The notes under the pieces: model-generated | What the model was told of the DNA's origin: nothing | The model's database searches: none | What the model saw: only the letters and a program-made list of their open reading frames with translations | Program-made: the position numbers and the translations under genes | Shown: one piece after another, positions 6,850-14,600 of the stretch | Numbering within the stretch: position 1 is the first letter of the stretch | Layout of the letters: every line of letters starts with the position of its first letter | Source of the DNA: Candidatus Omnitrophota bacterium | GTDB taxonomy: Bacteria > Omnitrophota > Gorgyraeia > JABMRN01 | DNA length: 21,189 nt | Assembly: GCA_028702395.1 (NCBI GenBank) | Contig: JAQVOV010000011.1 | Span: 1 to 21,189, forward strand | Direction of reading: 5' to 3'

Positions 6850-9325
6850 TTTTTTCCTCTTTAATGTTTTCCCCATTTTTACAAGGGAGTTTTACCGTGA
6901 TCTTTGTACCTTTGCGAAACACTGAATCCACTGAAATTTCCCCATTATGTTGTTTAACAAAATCATGACTTATACTTAATCCTAGCCCTGTCCCTTTACC
7001 AGCAGCTTTAGTAGTAAAGAACGGCTCAAAGATCTTTTTTAAATTTTTTTTTGGAACACCTTGGCCAGTATCTGAAATTTCGATACAAACATTATCATCC
7101 TCTTTGTAAGTTTTAATTAGTATTTCCCCATTACATTTAATTGCCTGAGCTGAATTAGCTAGGATATTTAAAAAAACCTGCCCTATTCTTTGAGCATTAC
7201 ATAAAACATAAGGGGTTTTCTGATAATCCTTTTTTACTACACCCCTATATTTCAGATCACTCTCAATTATATTTATAACACCGTTCAAGATCTCCTCTAT
7301 CGAATTCAGCCGCATCTGCTGATCATCTTTCCTTGAGAGAACACCTAGATCCTTAACAATATTCTTTATCCTATCTGTTCCTCTTTTAGACTCCTCTATC
7401 AGCAAATGTATATCTTTGTTTATAAAATCAATGTTCTCTGCTTTTTCTAATTCTGTTATATGCTGCATGACAAGTTCTGCATTCTTTTTATCATTCTTTT
7501 CTATTTCTTTTTTTAAAACATCCACATGCTCCTGAACTCTGGCATAACTCTGTACATATTTTTCAAGAACTTCAATGTTACTGCTTATAAAAGCTATAGG
7601 ATTATTTATCTCATGTGCAATGCCTGCTGAAAGCTGCCCCAAAAGAGCAAGTTTTTCAGATTGTATTAATTGTTCTTGCGTTTCTTTTAATGCTAAATGA
7701 GCTTTTTGCAATTCAATTATGTTATTTCTTAATTTATCCTGATTTTTAATTAGCTCTTTATTCCTTTCCTGTAATTCTTTTTGGCCTTTTATTATCTGTT
7801 GTTCTGTCTTTTTTCTATAAGTAATATCCCTGACTATAGCTAAAAAATAATTCTTTCCCCCTGTAATATATTTACTGCATATCTCCACAGGAAAACTTGT
7901 TCCATCGGAACGCACATGTTCTCTTTCCAATATCGCAGATCCTTTTTCTTTAATCAGCTTTACATCTTCTTCCCATTTTCCAAATGAAGGCAACTGTTTA
8001 TCAATATCTATTACTCTTTTTTTCAAAAGTTCCTGAAAACTATATCTTAATCTTTTTGCAGCTGTTCTATTTGCGTCTACTATCTGAGCAGTATCAGGAT
8101 CTATTATAAACAAAGAATCAGTGGAATTGTCCATAAGATATCTGAATAGTTTAAGATCAGATTCTGTTTTTTTTCGTTTGCTTATATCCCGTATCGTAGC
8201 TAAAAAACAATCCTGCTGTCCTTTTATATATTTAACATTTACTTCCACAGGAAAAGAGCTTCCATCTGAAGCTCTGTTTTTCCCTTCGAACGAAACATTC
8301 CCTTTTCGTTTAACCATGCTGGAATGTTCTTTCCATTTTGCGAACGAGGCAAAATTTTCATCTATATCCATAATTGTTTTCGATAAAAACTCTTTGAAAG
8401 TACATTTTAACTTTTGAGCAGCTGTCTTGTTTGCATCTAAGATCCTTGATGTTTCAGGATCAATGATAACCAATGAATCAGAAGCATGATCCATGATATG
8501 ACGGAACAATTTCAGTTTTTCTTCTGCTTTTTTTAGCTCTGAAATATCAATTGCTGTAGCTGAAATATATAAAGGCCTACCCTTATCATCTTTTATCACA
8601 CTTGCGTTCATCAATGCAGGAAAAACATCCCCATCTTTAGTTACATGCCAGACCTCTTTGGCTACATAATTTCCTTTTTTTATTAATTCTTTGTTCGTCT
8701 TCATAACATCTTTTTTTTGCTGTTCATTATGGAACATCAAAAGGTTCTTTCCTGTCAGTTCATTAACTGAATATCCATGCATTCGAGCAAAACTATCATT
8801 CAAGTATTCGATTTTTCCATGAAGATCTACAATAGCACAACCGTAACTTGCATGATCGGATATGGTTTTGAATTTCCTGCTTTCAGCTTCAGCTCTTTTG
8901 CTATCTGAAACATCTCTAACTGTAGCCTGTAAAAAATTCTCCCCTTTTAAGACCATTTTTGTTATAAGTACATTTGCCTGAAATTCTTCTCCATTCAACC
9001 TTTTATGAAGCCATTCAAAAAAATAAACACCTTTATCCATTACGATCTTCTTGTTCTTTTTAGCTGTTTTTCGTGATAACTCGCCGTTTATTTGGTACTT
9101 TGGGGAAAAATCCAATGGGGTTTTTGAGATAAAATCCGAAACCTTTTTACATCCGAACATTTTAAGAGTAGCTTTATTCCCTTCAACGAATTTAAGGCTG
9201 GGATCCAATATCATAATAGCATCATAAGAACTGTCAAAAAGTGTTTTATATTTTATATAATGAGTAGAAGAATCATTCTCACATTTTTCCAGCAGATCCT
9301 TACAACCTTTTTTTTCTTTGTTCAT
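6833..9325 (-). CDS. Multi-PAS sensor histidine kinase
   Basis: About 830 residues. Four PAS domains lie at roughly 25-145, 150-268, 270-388 and 390-508, each ending in a PAC-like segment (for example TVRDVSDSKRAE, AIDISELKKAE). A coiled coil spans about 510-560. The dimerisation helix carries His571 (GIAHEINNP), followed by an unusually long charged helical insert. The ATPase domain has the N box (NILANSAQAI), G1 (DTGQGVP), F (FEPFFTT) and G2 (GKGTGLGLS). No membrane segment or signal peptide is visible, so it should be cytoplasmic. PAS3 and PAS4 are recent tandem relatives (LKLFRHIMDHASDSL versus LKLFRYLMDNSTDSL). ATG 9325 follows AAGGTG; an alternative GTG lies 6 bp earlier. The ligand is unknown. 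Confidence 0.9.
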   Translation of the reverse strand: MNKEKKGCKDLLEKCENDSSTHYIKYKTLFDSSYDAIMILDPSLKFVEGNKATLKMFGCKKVSDFISKTPLDFSPKYQINGELSRKTAKKNKKIVMDKGVYFFEWLHKRLNGEEFQANVLITKMVLKGENFLQATVRDVSDSKRAEAESRKFKTISDHASYGCAIVDLHGKIEYLNDSFARMHGYSVNELTGKNLLMFHNEQQKKDVMKTNKELIKKGNYVAKEVWHVTKDGDVFPALMNASVIKDDKGRPLYISATAIDISELKKAEEKLKLFRHIMDHASDSLVIIDPETSRILDANKTAAQKLKCTFKEFLSKTIMDIDENFASFAKWKEHSSMVKRKGNVSFEGKNRASDGSSFPVEVNVKYIKGQQDCFLATIRDISKRKKTESDLKLFRYLMDNSTDSLFIIDPDTAQIVDANRTAAKRLRYSFQELLKKRVIDIDKQLPSFGKWEEDVKLIKEKGSAILEREHVRSDGTSFPVEICSKYITGGKNYFLAIVRDITYRKKTEQQIIKGQKELQERNKELIKNQDKLRNNIIELQKAHLALKETQEQLIQSEKLALLGQLSAGIAHEINNPIAFISSNIEVLEKYVQSYARVQEHVDVLKKEIEKNDKKNAELVMQHITELEKAENIDFINKDIHLLIEESKRGTDRIKNIVKDLGVLSRKDDQQMRLNSIEEILNGVINIIESDLKYRGVVKKDYQKTPYVLCNAQRIGQVFLNILANSAQAIKCNGEILIKTYKEDDNVCIEISDTGQGVPKKNLKKIFEPFFTTKAAGKGTGLGLSISHDFVKQHNGEISVDSVFRKGTKITVKLPCKNGENIKEEKNGKKR

Positions 9326-9368
9326 TATCACACCTTAAAACTACATTTTTAATATGACTTTTATAACT

Positions 9369-9413
9369 ATTCTATCCCCCCAACAATATATTGTCAACAA
9401 TAAGCTCTGTCAA
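9369..9413 (-). promoter_or_regulatory. Two overlapping promoters for the kinase-receiver operon
   Basis: The upstream promoter is TTGACA (9413-9408), 17 bp, TATATT (9390-9385). The downstream one is TTGACA (9397-9392), 17 bp, TAGAAT (9374-9369). Both have perfect -35 boxes and ideal spacing. The downstream -35 lies inside the spacer of the upstream promoter. Predicted starts are 16 bp apart. Confidence 0.8.
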
Positions 9414-9429
9414 TCGAATATAACAAAAG

Positions 9430-9470
9430 ACAAATAAGTCGTTTCCCTTTTTGAAAGACTTACTTTTGTC
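9430..9470 (-). terminator. Possible terminator after the archease gene
   Basis: On the minus strand AAGTAAGTC (9465-9457) pairs with GACTTATTT (9440-9432), including one G-U pair, around a 16-nt loop. The outer GACAAA/TTTGTC can extend the stem past a bulge. It is followed by a short T-rich tract. It lies between the archease stop and the kinase promoters, a sensible place, but the tail is weak. Confidence 0.45.
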
Positions 9471-9492
9471 ACCTTCTGCTGTTTACCTTTTA

Positions 9493-9927
9493 CTAATTAT
9501 TTCTTAATACATCAAAACAAACCTCCGCACAAAAATTCTTTTTATTCTCTGTAATGCGAAGGTCATGTAAAGCAACTGCTTTAATATTTTTTTTGATCAA
9601 TGTTCTTTCAACATCTATCTTTTGAGCATTGGCTTTTACTATCATAACAGTACAGGAAAGTTTTTCAATACAAACATTACTGAGAAAAACATTTTTTACG
9701 GTCAAAAAATAGAAGACTTCTGAAAGCCATTTATTAAGAAGCTCTTCTATGTCATTTGCTGCTAATTGGATCACAGTATTTTCTAAGTACCTTTCTACTT
9801 TTACCCGCTTGATCATAAGATCACATATAGCATAAAATACATTTATAAAGATCTTTTCTATGCTTTCTCCATAAACACGTATGCCCAGATCCGAAATATT
9901 ATCAATTTTCTCATATGTTATGTTCAT
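9493..9927 (-). CDS. Archease family protein
   Basis: A 144-residue archease-like protein. Archease helps the RNA ligase RtcB through its guanylylation step and is often found beside RNA- or protein-modifying genes. The N-terminal YEKIDNISDLGIRVYG matches the family's DHxADxGI stretch, but the usual His is Asn-Ile here. The middle has IEELLNKWLSEVFYFL, and the C-terminus IKAVALHDLRI...CFDVLRNN supplies the conserved acid and His region. ATG 9927 follows GGAGGA. No rtcB is in the window. Downstream lie the kinase promoters; upstream is a 346-bp repeat-filled spacer. The family is fairly sure; metal binding may be altered because one usual ligand position differs. Confidence 0.85.
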   Translation of the reverse strand: MNITYEKIDNISDLGIRVYGESIEKIFINVFYAICDLMIKRVKVERYLENTVIQLAANDIEELLNKWLSEVFYFLTVKNVFLSNVCIEKLSCTVMIVKANAQKIDVERTLIKKNIKAVALHDLRITENKKNFCAEVCFDVLRNN

Positions 9928-10067
9928 GCTGTCCTCCCTTGTTGTACGACTATGTGTTTTGAGTAATGTGTAATGCGTCTTGTGTCAATGAGCCATGCGT
10001 TTTGCGCCTCGCGCCTTGCGTTAGCTGTTGTATCGATTAGAGACAGACCTGGTCTATCTCCATATTA

Positions 10068-10089
10068 AACTTTCACCTAGGTGAAAGTT
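10068..10089. repeat. 22-bp perfect palindrome
   Basis: AACTTTCACCT is followed directly by its reverse complement AGGTGAAAGTT. The right half and the bases after it (10080-10101) recur exactly at 14575-14596 just upstream of the cupin gene, without the left half. The palindrome is therefore a fuller copy of a dispersed element rather than a local operator. Confidence 0.75.
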
Positions 10090-10114
10090 AAGAACTCTCT
10101 CTATACTCAGACTC

Positions 10115-10199
10115 TAGATCCCGGTAATCCTGAGCGAGCGAAGCGAGTCGAAGGAACCGGGATGACAAGCTATAAGTCCTATTAACCTTCTGACTTCTA
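10115..10199. repeat. Dispersed CCGGGATGACA hairpin repeat, copy B
   Basis: ATCCCGGT (10118-10125) pairs with ACCGGGAT (10156-10163). The core carries a second imperfect hairpin, TCCTGAGCGAGCG...GTCGAAGGA, that copy A lacks. The tail TATAAGTCCTATTAACCTTC and then TGACTTCT matches copy A with only a few changes. Shared ends with an exchanged core suggest a composite or nested element. Confidence 0.75.
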
Positions 10200-10273
10200 C
10201 CCCATAGAAACTCTAAACAGAACCTTCCACAAGCTCGTGGCTCGAAGCGCGCAGCTCGTAGCTCATTCGCTTC

Positions 10274-10891
10274 TCACCTAAATACCATCATGCTTCCTAA
10301 AATCACCAAAAAAATACCTACTATAATTCTTGTAATAAAAACCCTTTTTTCACTATTTATTATTTTCTGACTGACTCCAGAAGCAATAAGAACAAAAAAT
10401 ATAACTGGTGAAATAGTTGTACCTATACCAAAGACAACTGCATATATCAATACTTCTACATGTGTTCTTGCAATTAAAGAAACATAATCTGCTATACCTA
10501 TTAACGGCAAACATGGCGATAACCCTATAAGAATGCCAATAAGGCCTACATTTTTCACCTTACCACTATTAATGAAATTACATATTCCAGAATGTTTTTT
10601 ACCCATGAACATTATAGTAATTCCAAGAAAAATTAGAAAAAAAGCTAAAACAACCTTTGCGTTGAATAATATGTTCTGTAAAAACACCAAGCCTAAAACA
10701 AACGTGAACATGAAAATGATATATCCGATTATTTTCCAGAAAGAAAACACAAGATATGCTTTTAGAGATTCCTTTAAAGTATTTTGTCTGGCAACAAAAT
10801 ATGGAACAAGAATGGGAATGCAAAAACCTAAACAAGGCCCAGCCCCAAGAACTATCCCATAAATAAAAAGATATAACAAATTTCTGCTCAT
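10274..10891 (-). CDS. CcdA/TauE-like integral membrane protein with conserved cysteines
   Basis: 205 residues with about six membrane segments. GPCLGFCIPILVPYF (residues 19-33, Cys20 and Cys24) and GLSPCLPL (Cys127) are the paired-cysteine motifs of the 'sulfite exporter TauE/SafE' and DsbD/CcdA-like families, which pass electrons or thiols across the membrane. Cys104 is extra. I chose ATG 10891 behind AAGGAA; a TTG one codon earlier is less likely. It is divergent from the 701-residue membrane protein, with 77 bp between. A role in moving reducing power to envelope proteins is plausible, given the exported radical SAM protein and thiol peroxidase nearby. The substrate is not known. Confidence 0.72.
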   Translation of the reverse strand: MSRNLLYLFIYGIVLGAGPCLGFCIPILVPYFVARQNTLKESLKAYLVFSFWKIIGYIIFMFTFVLGLVFLQNILFNAKVVLAFFLIFLGITIMFMGKKHSGICNFINSGKVKNVGLIGILIGLSPCLPLIGIADYVSLIARTHVEVLIYAVVFGIGTTISPVIFFVLIASGVSQKIINSEKRVFITRIIVGIFLVILGSMMVFR

Positions 10892-10934
10892 CAAAGTTCC
10901 TTTTATCTATTGCTAGATTTTTCTTAAGTTATAG

Positions 10935-10940
10935 TATAAT
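10935..10940 (+). promoter_or_regulatory. Possible -10 box for the 701-residue membrane protein
   Basis: TATAAT at 10935-10940 has only a poor -35 candidate (TTGCTA at 10910-10915, spacing 19). GGGGAG at 10955-10960 is the ribosome site for ATG 10969. Confidence 0.4.
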
Positions 10941-10968
10941 ATAATAGCAAATAAGGGGAGAAAAGTCT

Positions 10969-13074
10969 ATGTTTATATTTTTGATACTGGGCTTTGTTAC
11001 GTCTGTTTTCCAAATAGTTATTTTAAGGGAATTCACTTTTTGCATAGCAAAAAACGAACTTACATTATCCTTTTCAATAGGTATCTGGTTGTTATTTTGT
11101 GCATTAGCAAGTAACATAGGTAAAAGACATTACATCCCTTTTTCAAAACATTTCCCGTTTTTTTTATCTTTAATATATTGTTTATCGATATTAGCTTCCC
11201 ATATAGCTAAACCCCTTTTATCAATAGGTTATTATGAAACATGTTCCATAACAACCGTTCTAGCTCTTTCCTTATTCATAATTGGCATCTCAGGATTTAT
11301 GGCTGGCTACTGTTTTAGTGTATTTGCAAATACCTATATACACAATAATTCAGGTACAACAAAAACATTTTCTATGTTTTTTTGTTTCGAAGCAATTGGT
11401 GCTTTTATCGGAGGGCTGTTCTTTACTTTTGTTTTCAAAAGTTATACCAACCCTTTTATGTTTGGATTACTACCTCTTCTTTTTATCCCGCAAATAATAA
11501 GATCAAGAAAACACTTTTTACATAACATATCTTTTGTGCTGATTCTATCGTGCCTGTGTTCTGTGCTATATAATAATATCTTAAAAAAAGAACTTAATGT
11601 TAACAATATTATTCTTAATAAAGGAACAAGCTACGGTTCTGTCATATATGCGCAAAAAGATAATGGTACTAAAGAATTATTTCTTAATGGCTCATTAATA
11701 TTGGACCAGGAATTCCTGCCTTGGGACGAACAATTTATTTTTACAATATTATCAGCTTCACGAACACAAAAGGATATTTTAATTATTGGGCTAATTGACC
11801 CTGATCAGATAGAACAGCTTCTTCATTATACCCCTAACTCAATAACTATTGTAACTATAAACCCTATAATAGCAAAAATGATAAAAGATTCTCTTCATGA
11901 CATAAAAGGAAATGTTTTCATAGAAACAGATGATCCGCATTTATTTATTGCACGATCAGAAAAAAAGTTTGATATTATATTATCAAATATTGACAGCCCT
12001 AATTCCATATCTAATAACAGGTTTTTTACCATTGGGTTTTTTGAGATAGCAAAAAAGCACCTAAAAACAAATGGGCTCTTTGCTTTTCACATACCATCAA
12101 AACAAGATATTTTAAGCCCGCGCATATTGGATTTTAATGCCTGTATATTGAACACCGTTAAACACGTTTTCAAATATCCTTTTATTGTTCCAGGAGATAC
12201 AATGTTGATCTTGTGCCCATTGGACTACACTTTAAGCCCAGAAAAAATATTGAGTGATTTTGAAAAAGAATCTTTGAAAACAAAATATTTCACATCATAC
12301 GAACTAAAAGATTCTCTCTTTTTTTCCAACAGAGAATATGTGATAAATTCTCTTAATAAAACAACCAGAATAAACACATCATTGTTCCCTTCTGGATTTT
12401 TATACTTTTCCTTAATGGAACAGGCACGTTTTTATCCTAATATTTTCATGAATGTACCCCTGACAAGTAAAGTCTTAGTATCCCTTGTTTTTCTACTAAG
12501 CATTTTTTTAGTTATTTTTTCTCTGGTCTTTAGACAATATAAGATACGGACATGTGCTAGTTTAGTTGGTTTTTCTTCAATGGCAATATCAACAGTGATC
12601 CTTTTTTTGTTCCAAACATTTTCAGGAGAACTGTATTGGAAAATAGGGATATTAACAGGCCTTTTTATGCTAGGGTTAAGCTTTGGTTCATACCTGATGA
12701 GCTCTCTTATAAAACATTTTAATAAAGTTATGTTTTTCTCTTGGATCATTAGGCTAATATTTTTTGCTTTGTTTTTTGTTTCATTACCTTTAGCAAACTA
12801 TTCATCCTATATGCAAATCATTCTTTATTCCTATGTAACGATTTTTGGGATATTGACTGGGATCATGTATCCTATTTTTTTCAGAGAATGTTTTACTGGT
12901 GAAAGCACAAAAGAGAATATTTCTGCAACGATCTATGCGTATGACACAGCAGGGGCATTTTTAGGAAGTGTTTTGTTCTCTGTTTTAGTAATACCTTTTT
13001 TGGGTATTCGCATAGGGATAATAGTGTTGGTTTTTTTACAGTTTTTAGGTTTTTTTATAACTTTAATAAAATAG
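10969..13074 (+). CDS. Membrane-embedded spermidine synthase-like protein, degenerate SAM-binding site
   Basis: 701 residues in three parts: an N-terminal membrane block (about 1-205, roughly six helices), a soluble Rossmann-type domain (about 210-450) and a C-terminal membrane block (about 495-700, six or seven helices). The opening FQIVILREFTFCIAKNELTL and the C-terminal FGSYLMSSL and YAYDTAGAFLGSVL segments match the fused membrane/spermidine synthase proteins common in environmental bacteria. Expected nucleotide motifs are weak: the glycine-rich loop is ILIIGLIDPDQIEQLL, and the acidic residue after the second strand is replaced (IVTINPI). Catalysis on a polyamine is therefore doubtful. 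GGGGAG precedes ATG 10969. It is the only large plus-strand gene here and converges on the radical SAM gene with a 19-bp gap. Function is unknown. Confidence 0.75.
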   Translation: MFIFLILGFVTSVFQIVILREFTFCIAKNELTLSFSIGIWLLFCALASNIGKRHYIPFSKHFPFFLSLIYCLSILASHIAKPLLSIGYYETCSITTVLALSLFIIGISGFMAGYCFSVFANTYIHNNSGTTKTFSMFFCFEAIGAFIGGLFFTFVFKSYTNPFMFGLLPLLFIPQIIRSRKHFLHNISFVLILSCLCSVLYNNILKKELNVNNIILNKGTSYGSVIYAQKDNGTKELFLNGSLILDQEFLPWDEQFIFTILSASRTQKDILIIGLIDPDQIEQLLHYTPNSITIVTINPIIAKMIKDSLHDIKGNVFIETDDPHLFIARSEKKFDIILSNIDSPNSISNNRFFTIGFFEIAKKHLKTNGLFAFHIPSKQDILSPRILDFNACILNTVKHVFKYPFIVPGDTMLILCPLDYTLSPEKILSDFEKESLKTKYFTSYELKDSLFFSNREYVINSLNKTTRINTSLFPSGFLYFSLMEQARFYPNIFMNVPLTSKVLVSLVFLLSIFLVIFSLVFRQYKIRTCASLVGFSSMAISTVILFLFQTFSGELYWKIGILTGLFMLGLSFGSYLMSSLIKHFNKVMFFSWIIRLIFFALFFVSLPLANYSSYMQIILYSYVTIFGILTGIMYPIFFRECFTGESTKENISATIYAYDTAGAFLGSVLFSVLVIPFLGIRIGIIVLVFLQFLGFFITLIK

Positions 13075-13093
13075 GTTTTAAAAAACATTAATA

Positions 13094-14176
13094 TCAATCC
13101 CAGATACCTTCTGTTTTTCTTCCGCAAAAATTACACTTACCGTTAACTATGTTATTTTCAATGACATTATATCCTCTGCGACTTACAAGAACTTTCCCGC
13201 ATCCAGGACATATAGTATCATTCCAGGATTTTTCAGGAGCATTACCAACATACACATATAAAAGCCCTGTTTCTTTGGCAATTTTGTATGCTCTTTCTAA
13301 AGACGATAAAGGTGTTGGAGAAATATTGATAAGTTTATACATAGGATGAAACCTTGAAAAATGAACTGGTGTTTCAATCCCGAGATTGTCTTTTACCCAA
13401 ACACATAATTTCCTTAACTGTTCTTCACTATCATTCACGGCTGGAATTAAAAGATTAGTTATTTCTACCCATACCCCATTTTCTTTGTATATTTTTATTG
13501 CTTCTAGTACAGGCTGCAGATGTCCTCCTGTCATTTTAGTATAAAAAGAATCTTCAATCCCTTTTATATCAAAATTTGCAGCAATAATATGTTTTGAGAG
13601 CTCTTTTGCAGGCTCAGGATTAATGTATCCTGCTGAATGCATAACAGAGTTTATTCCTTTTTCTTTTGCTTTTTTAGAAATATCTATCATATATTCATAA
13701 AACATAGTAGGTTCTGTATAAGTAAAAGCTATTGTTCTGCATTTTGATCGTTCACACAAAGTTACGATATTTTCAGGCATAACAATATTCCCTTGAACCT
13801 TTTTAGGATCAAGCTGTGATATCTCCCAATTCTGGCAGAATTTACATCTTAGATTACATCCGGCTGTAGCAATAGAAAAACTTAATGTACCCGGATAAAC
13901 ATGATAAAGCGGTTTTTTTTCTATCGGATCCTCATGCAGAGCAACTGGCCTTGCATAAGTAAGGGAATACAATGTCCCGTCCATATTTTGCCTGGACTGG
14001 CAGATCCCTACTTGTTTATTCTTTAAAGTGCATTCAAAAGGACACAAATGACATTGAACGTTTCCTTGATCAAGTTTTTCCCAAAAAAGACATTCCTTGA
14101 GTTTCTCTTGGCAAAATGATCCCCCTGATATAAAAATAATAAATATAATTGCTAATATAGCCTTGAAGCTTCTCAT
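13094..14176 (-). CDS. amrS: AmmeMemoRadiSam-type radical SAM protein with N-terminal signal-like segment
   Basis: 360 residues. The radical SAM cluster motif is C-NLR-C-KF-C (Cys107, 111, 114). Before it is a Cys-rich segment CHLCPFEC...GIC (42-59); at the C-terminus is a zinc-ribbon-like CPGCGK...CNFCGRKTEGIW. This layout fits the pyruvate-formate-lyase-activase-like enzyme found with AMMECR1 and MEMO proteins, neither of which is encoded here. Residues 1-22 are a basic start plus a hydrophobic stretch (AILAIIFIIFISGG), resembling a signal peptide or anchor; GSFC is not a good lipobox. An exported Fe-S radical enzyme would be unusual. AAAGGAG precedes ATG 14176. It is third in a pcm-cupin-radical SAM run on the minus strand. 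Substrate unknown. Confidence 0.87.
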   Translation of the reverse strand: MRSFKAILAIIFIIFISGGSFCQEKLKECLFWEKLDQGNVQCHLCPFECTLKNKQVGICQSRQNMDGTLYSLTYARPVALHEDPIEKKPLYHVYPGTLSFSIATAGCNLRCKFCQNWEISQLDPKKVQGNIVMPENIVTLCERSKCRTIAFTYTEPTMFYEYMIDISKKAKEKGINSVMHSAGYINPEPAKELSKHIIAANFDIKGIEDSFYTKMTGGHLQPVLEAIKIYKENGVWVEITNLLIPAVNDSEEQLRKLCVWVKDNLGIETPVHFSRFHPMYKLINISPTPLSSLERAYKIAKETGLLYVYVGNAPEKSWNDTICPGCGKVLVSRRGYNVIENNIVNGKCNFCGRKTEGIWD

Positions 14177-14212
14177 GTTCTTTCTCCTTTGAAAAAAGCA
14201 TGTTTTCCTATC

Positions 14213-14542
14213 TTATTTTTTTATCATTATAAGCATCATTTTGAATTTCTCTATTGCCTGTAAAGAATGCGGTTTATCAGCAGGCATTATTATCATTTCC
14301 CCTTCTTTAACGATATGTTCGATCTTATTGACATTTATCTGAGCTTTACCGTCTATTATGTGAACTAATGCATCAAAAGGGGCTGTATGTTCACTTAATC
14401 CTTGGTCCTTGTCAAAAGCAAAAACAGTTACTGTCCCGAATTCCTTAGTTATCAAAGTTCGACTTACAACTGAACCTTTTTGATAAGAAACAAAATCTTT
14501 TACATTTAAAGTTGTCCCAGTAATATTATCTTGTGTATTCAT
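14213..14542 (-). CDS. Small cupin-domain protein
   Basis: A 109-residue single-domain cupin. Motif 1 is GLSEHTAPFDALVHIIDG, with His, the acidic position changed and the closing Gly present. Motif 2 is GEMIIMPADKPHSLQA, with the Pro and His. One of the two usual motif-1 histidines is missing, so any bound metal would have altered ligands. The family includes many sensors and small-molecule binders. AGGAGA lies 6 bp before ATG 14542. It sits between pcm and the radical SAM gene, in the same direction with short gaps, so co-transcription is likely. Its ligand cannot be told from sequence. Confidence 0.85.
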   Translation of the reverse strand: MNTQDNITGTTLNVKDFVSYQKGSVVSRTLITKEFGTVTVFAFDKDQGLSEHTAPFDALVHIIDGKAQINVNKIEHIVKEGEMIIMPADKPHSLQAIEKFKMMLIMIKK

Positions 14543-14574
14543 CTATGTTCTCCTTTATAGCATAAGTTCTTTAT

Positions 14575-14596
14575 GGTGAAAGTTAAGAACTCTCTC
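14575..14596. repeat. Second copy of a 22-bp dispersed repeat
   Basis: Identical to 10080-10101 (it begins GGTGAAAG and ends ACTCTCTC). It lies between the cupin ribosome site and the pcm stop codon. Only half of the palindrome present at the first site is kept. Confidence 0.65.
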
Positions 14597-14600
14597 CAAA

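Larger units (their letters stand above)
9928..10273. repeat. Gene-free spacer filled with small dispersed repeats
   Basis: This holds, in order: a GTGT/GAGTA quasi-tandem segment (9954-9971 resembles 19104-19121); a GCG-rich run (about 9995-10020); AGACC-T-GGTCT (10044-10054), matching the palindrome of the RAYT repeats; a 22-bp perfect palindrome (10068-10089); a 22-bp sequence (10080-10101) repeated exactly at 14575-14596; CCGGGATGACA hairpin copy B; AGAACCTTCCAC (10219-10230, also at 19371-19382); and an AGCTCGTAGCTC segment (about 10231-10262). I found no gene, tRNA or convincing promoter here. Confidence 0.7.

Noticed and set aside
6850..6876. Upstream ATG for the receiver protein
   Set aside because: No ribosome site precedes it, while GAGGA fits ATG 6849, and the receiver domain does not need the extra nine residues.
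9384..9395. ACAATATATTGT palindrome as an operator
   Set aside because: The palindrome follows from overlapping -35 (TTGACA) and -10 (TATATT) elements, so no separate site is needed.
13094..14176. Radical SAM protein as a lipoprotein
   Set aside because: The candidate cysteine is preceded by GSF, which is not an acceptable lipobox. A signal peptide or anchor remains possible.
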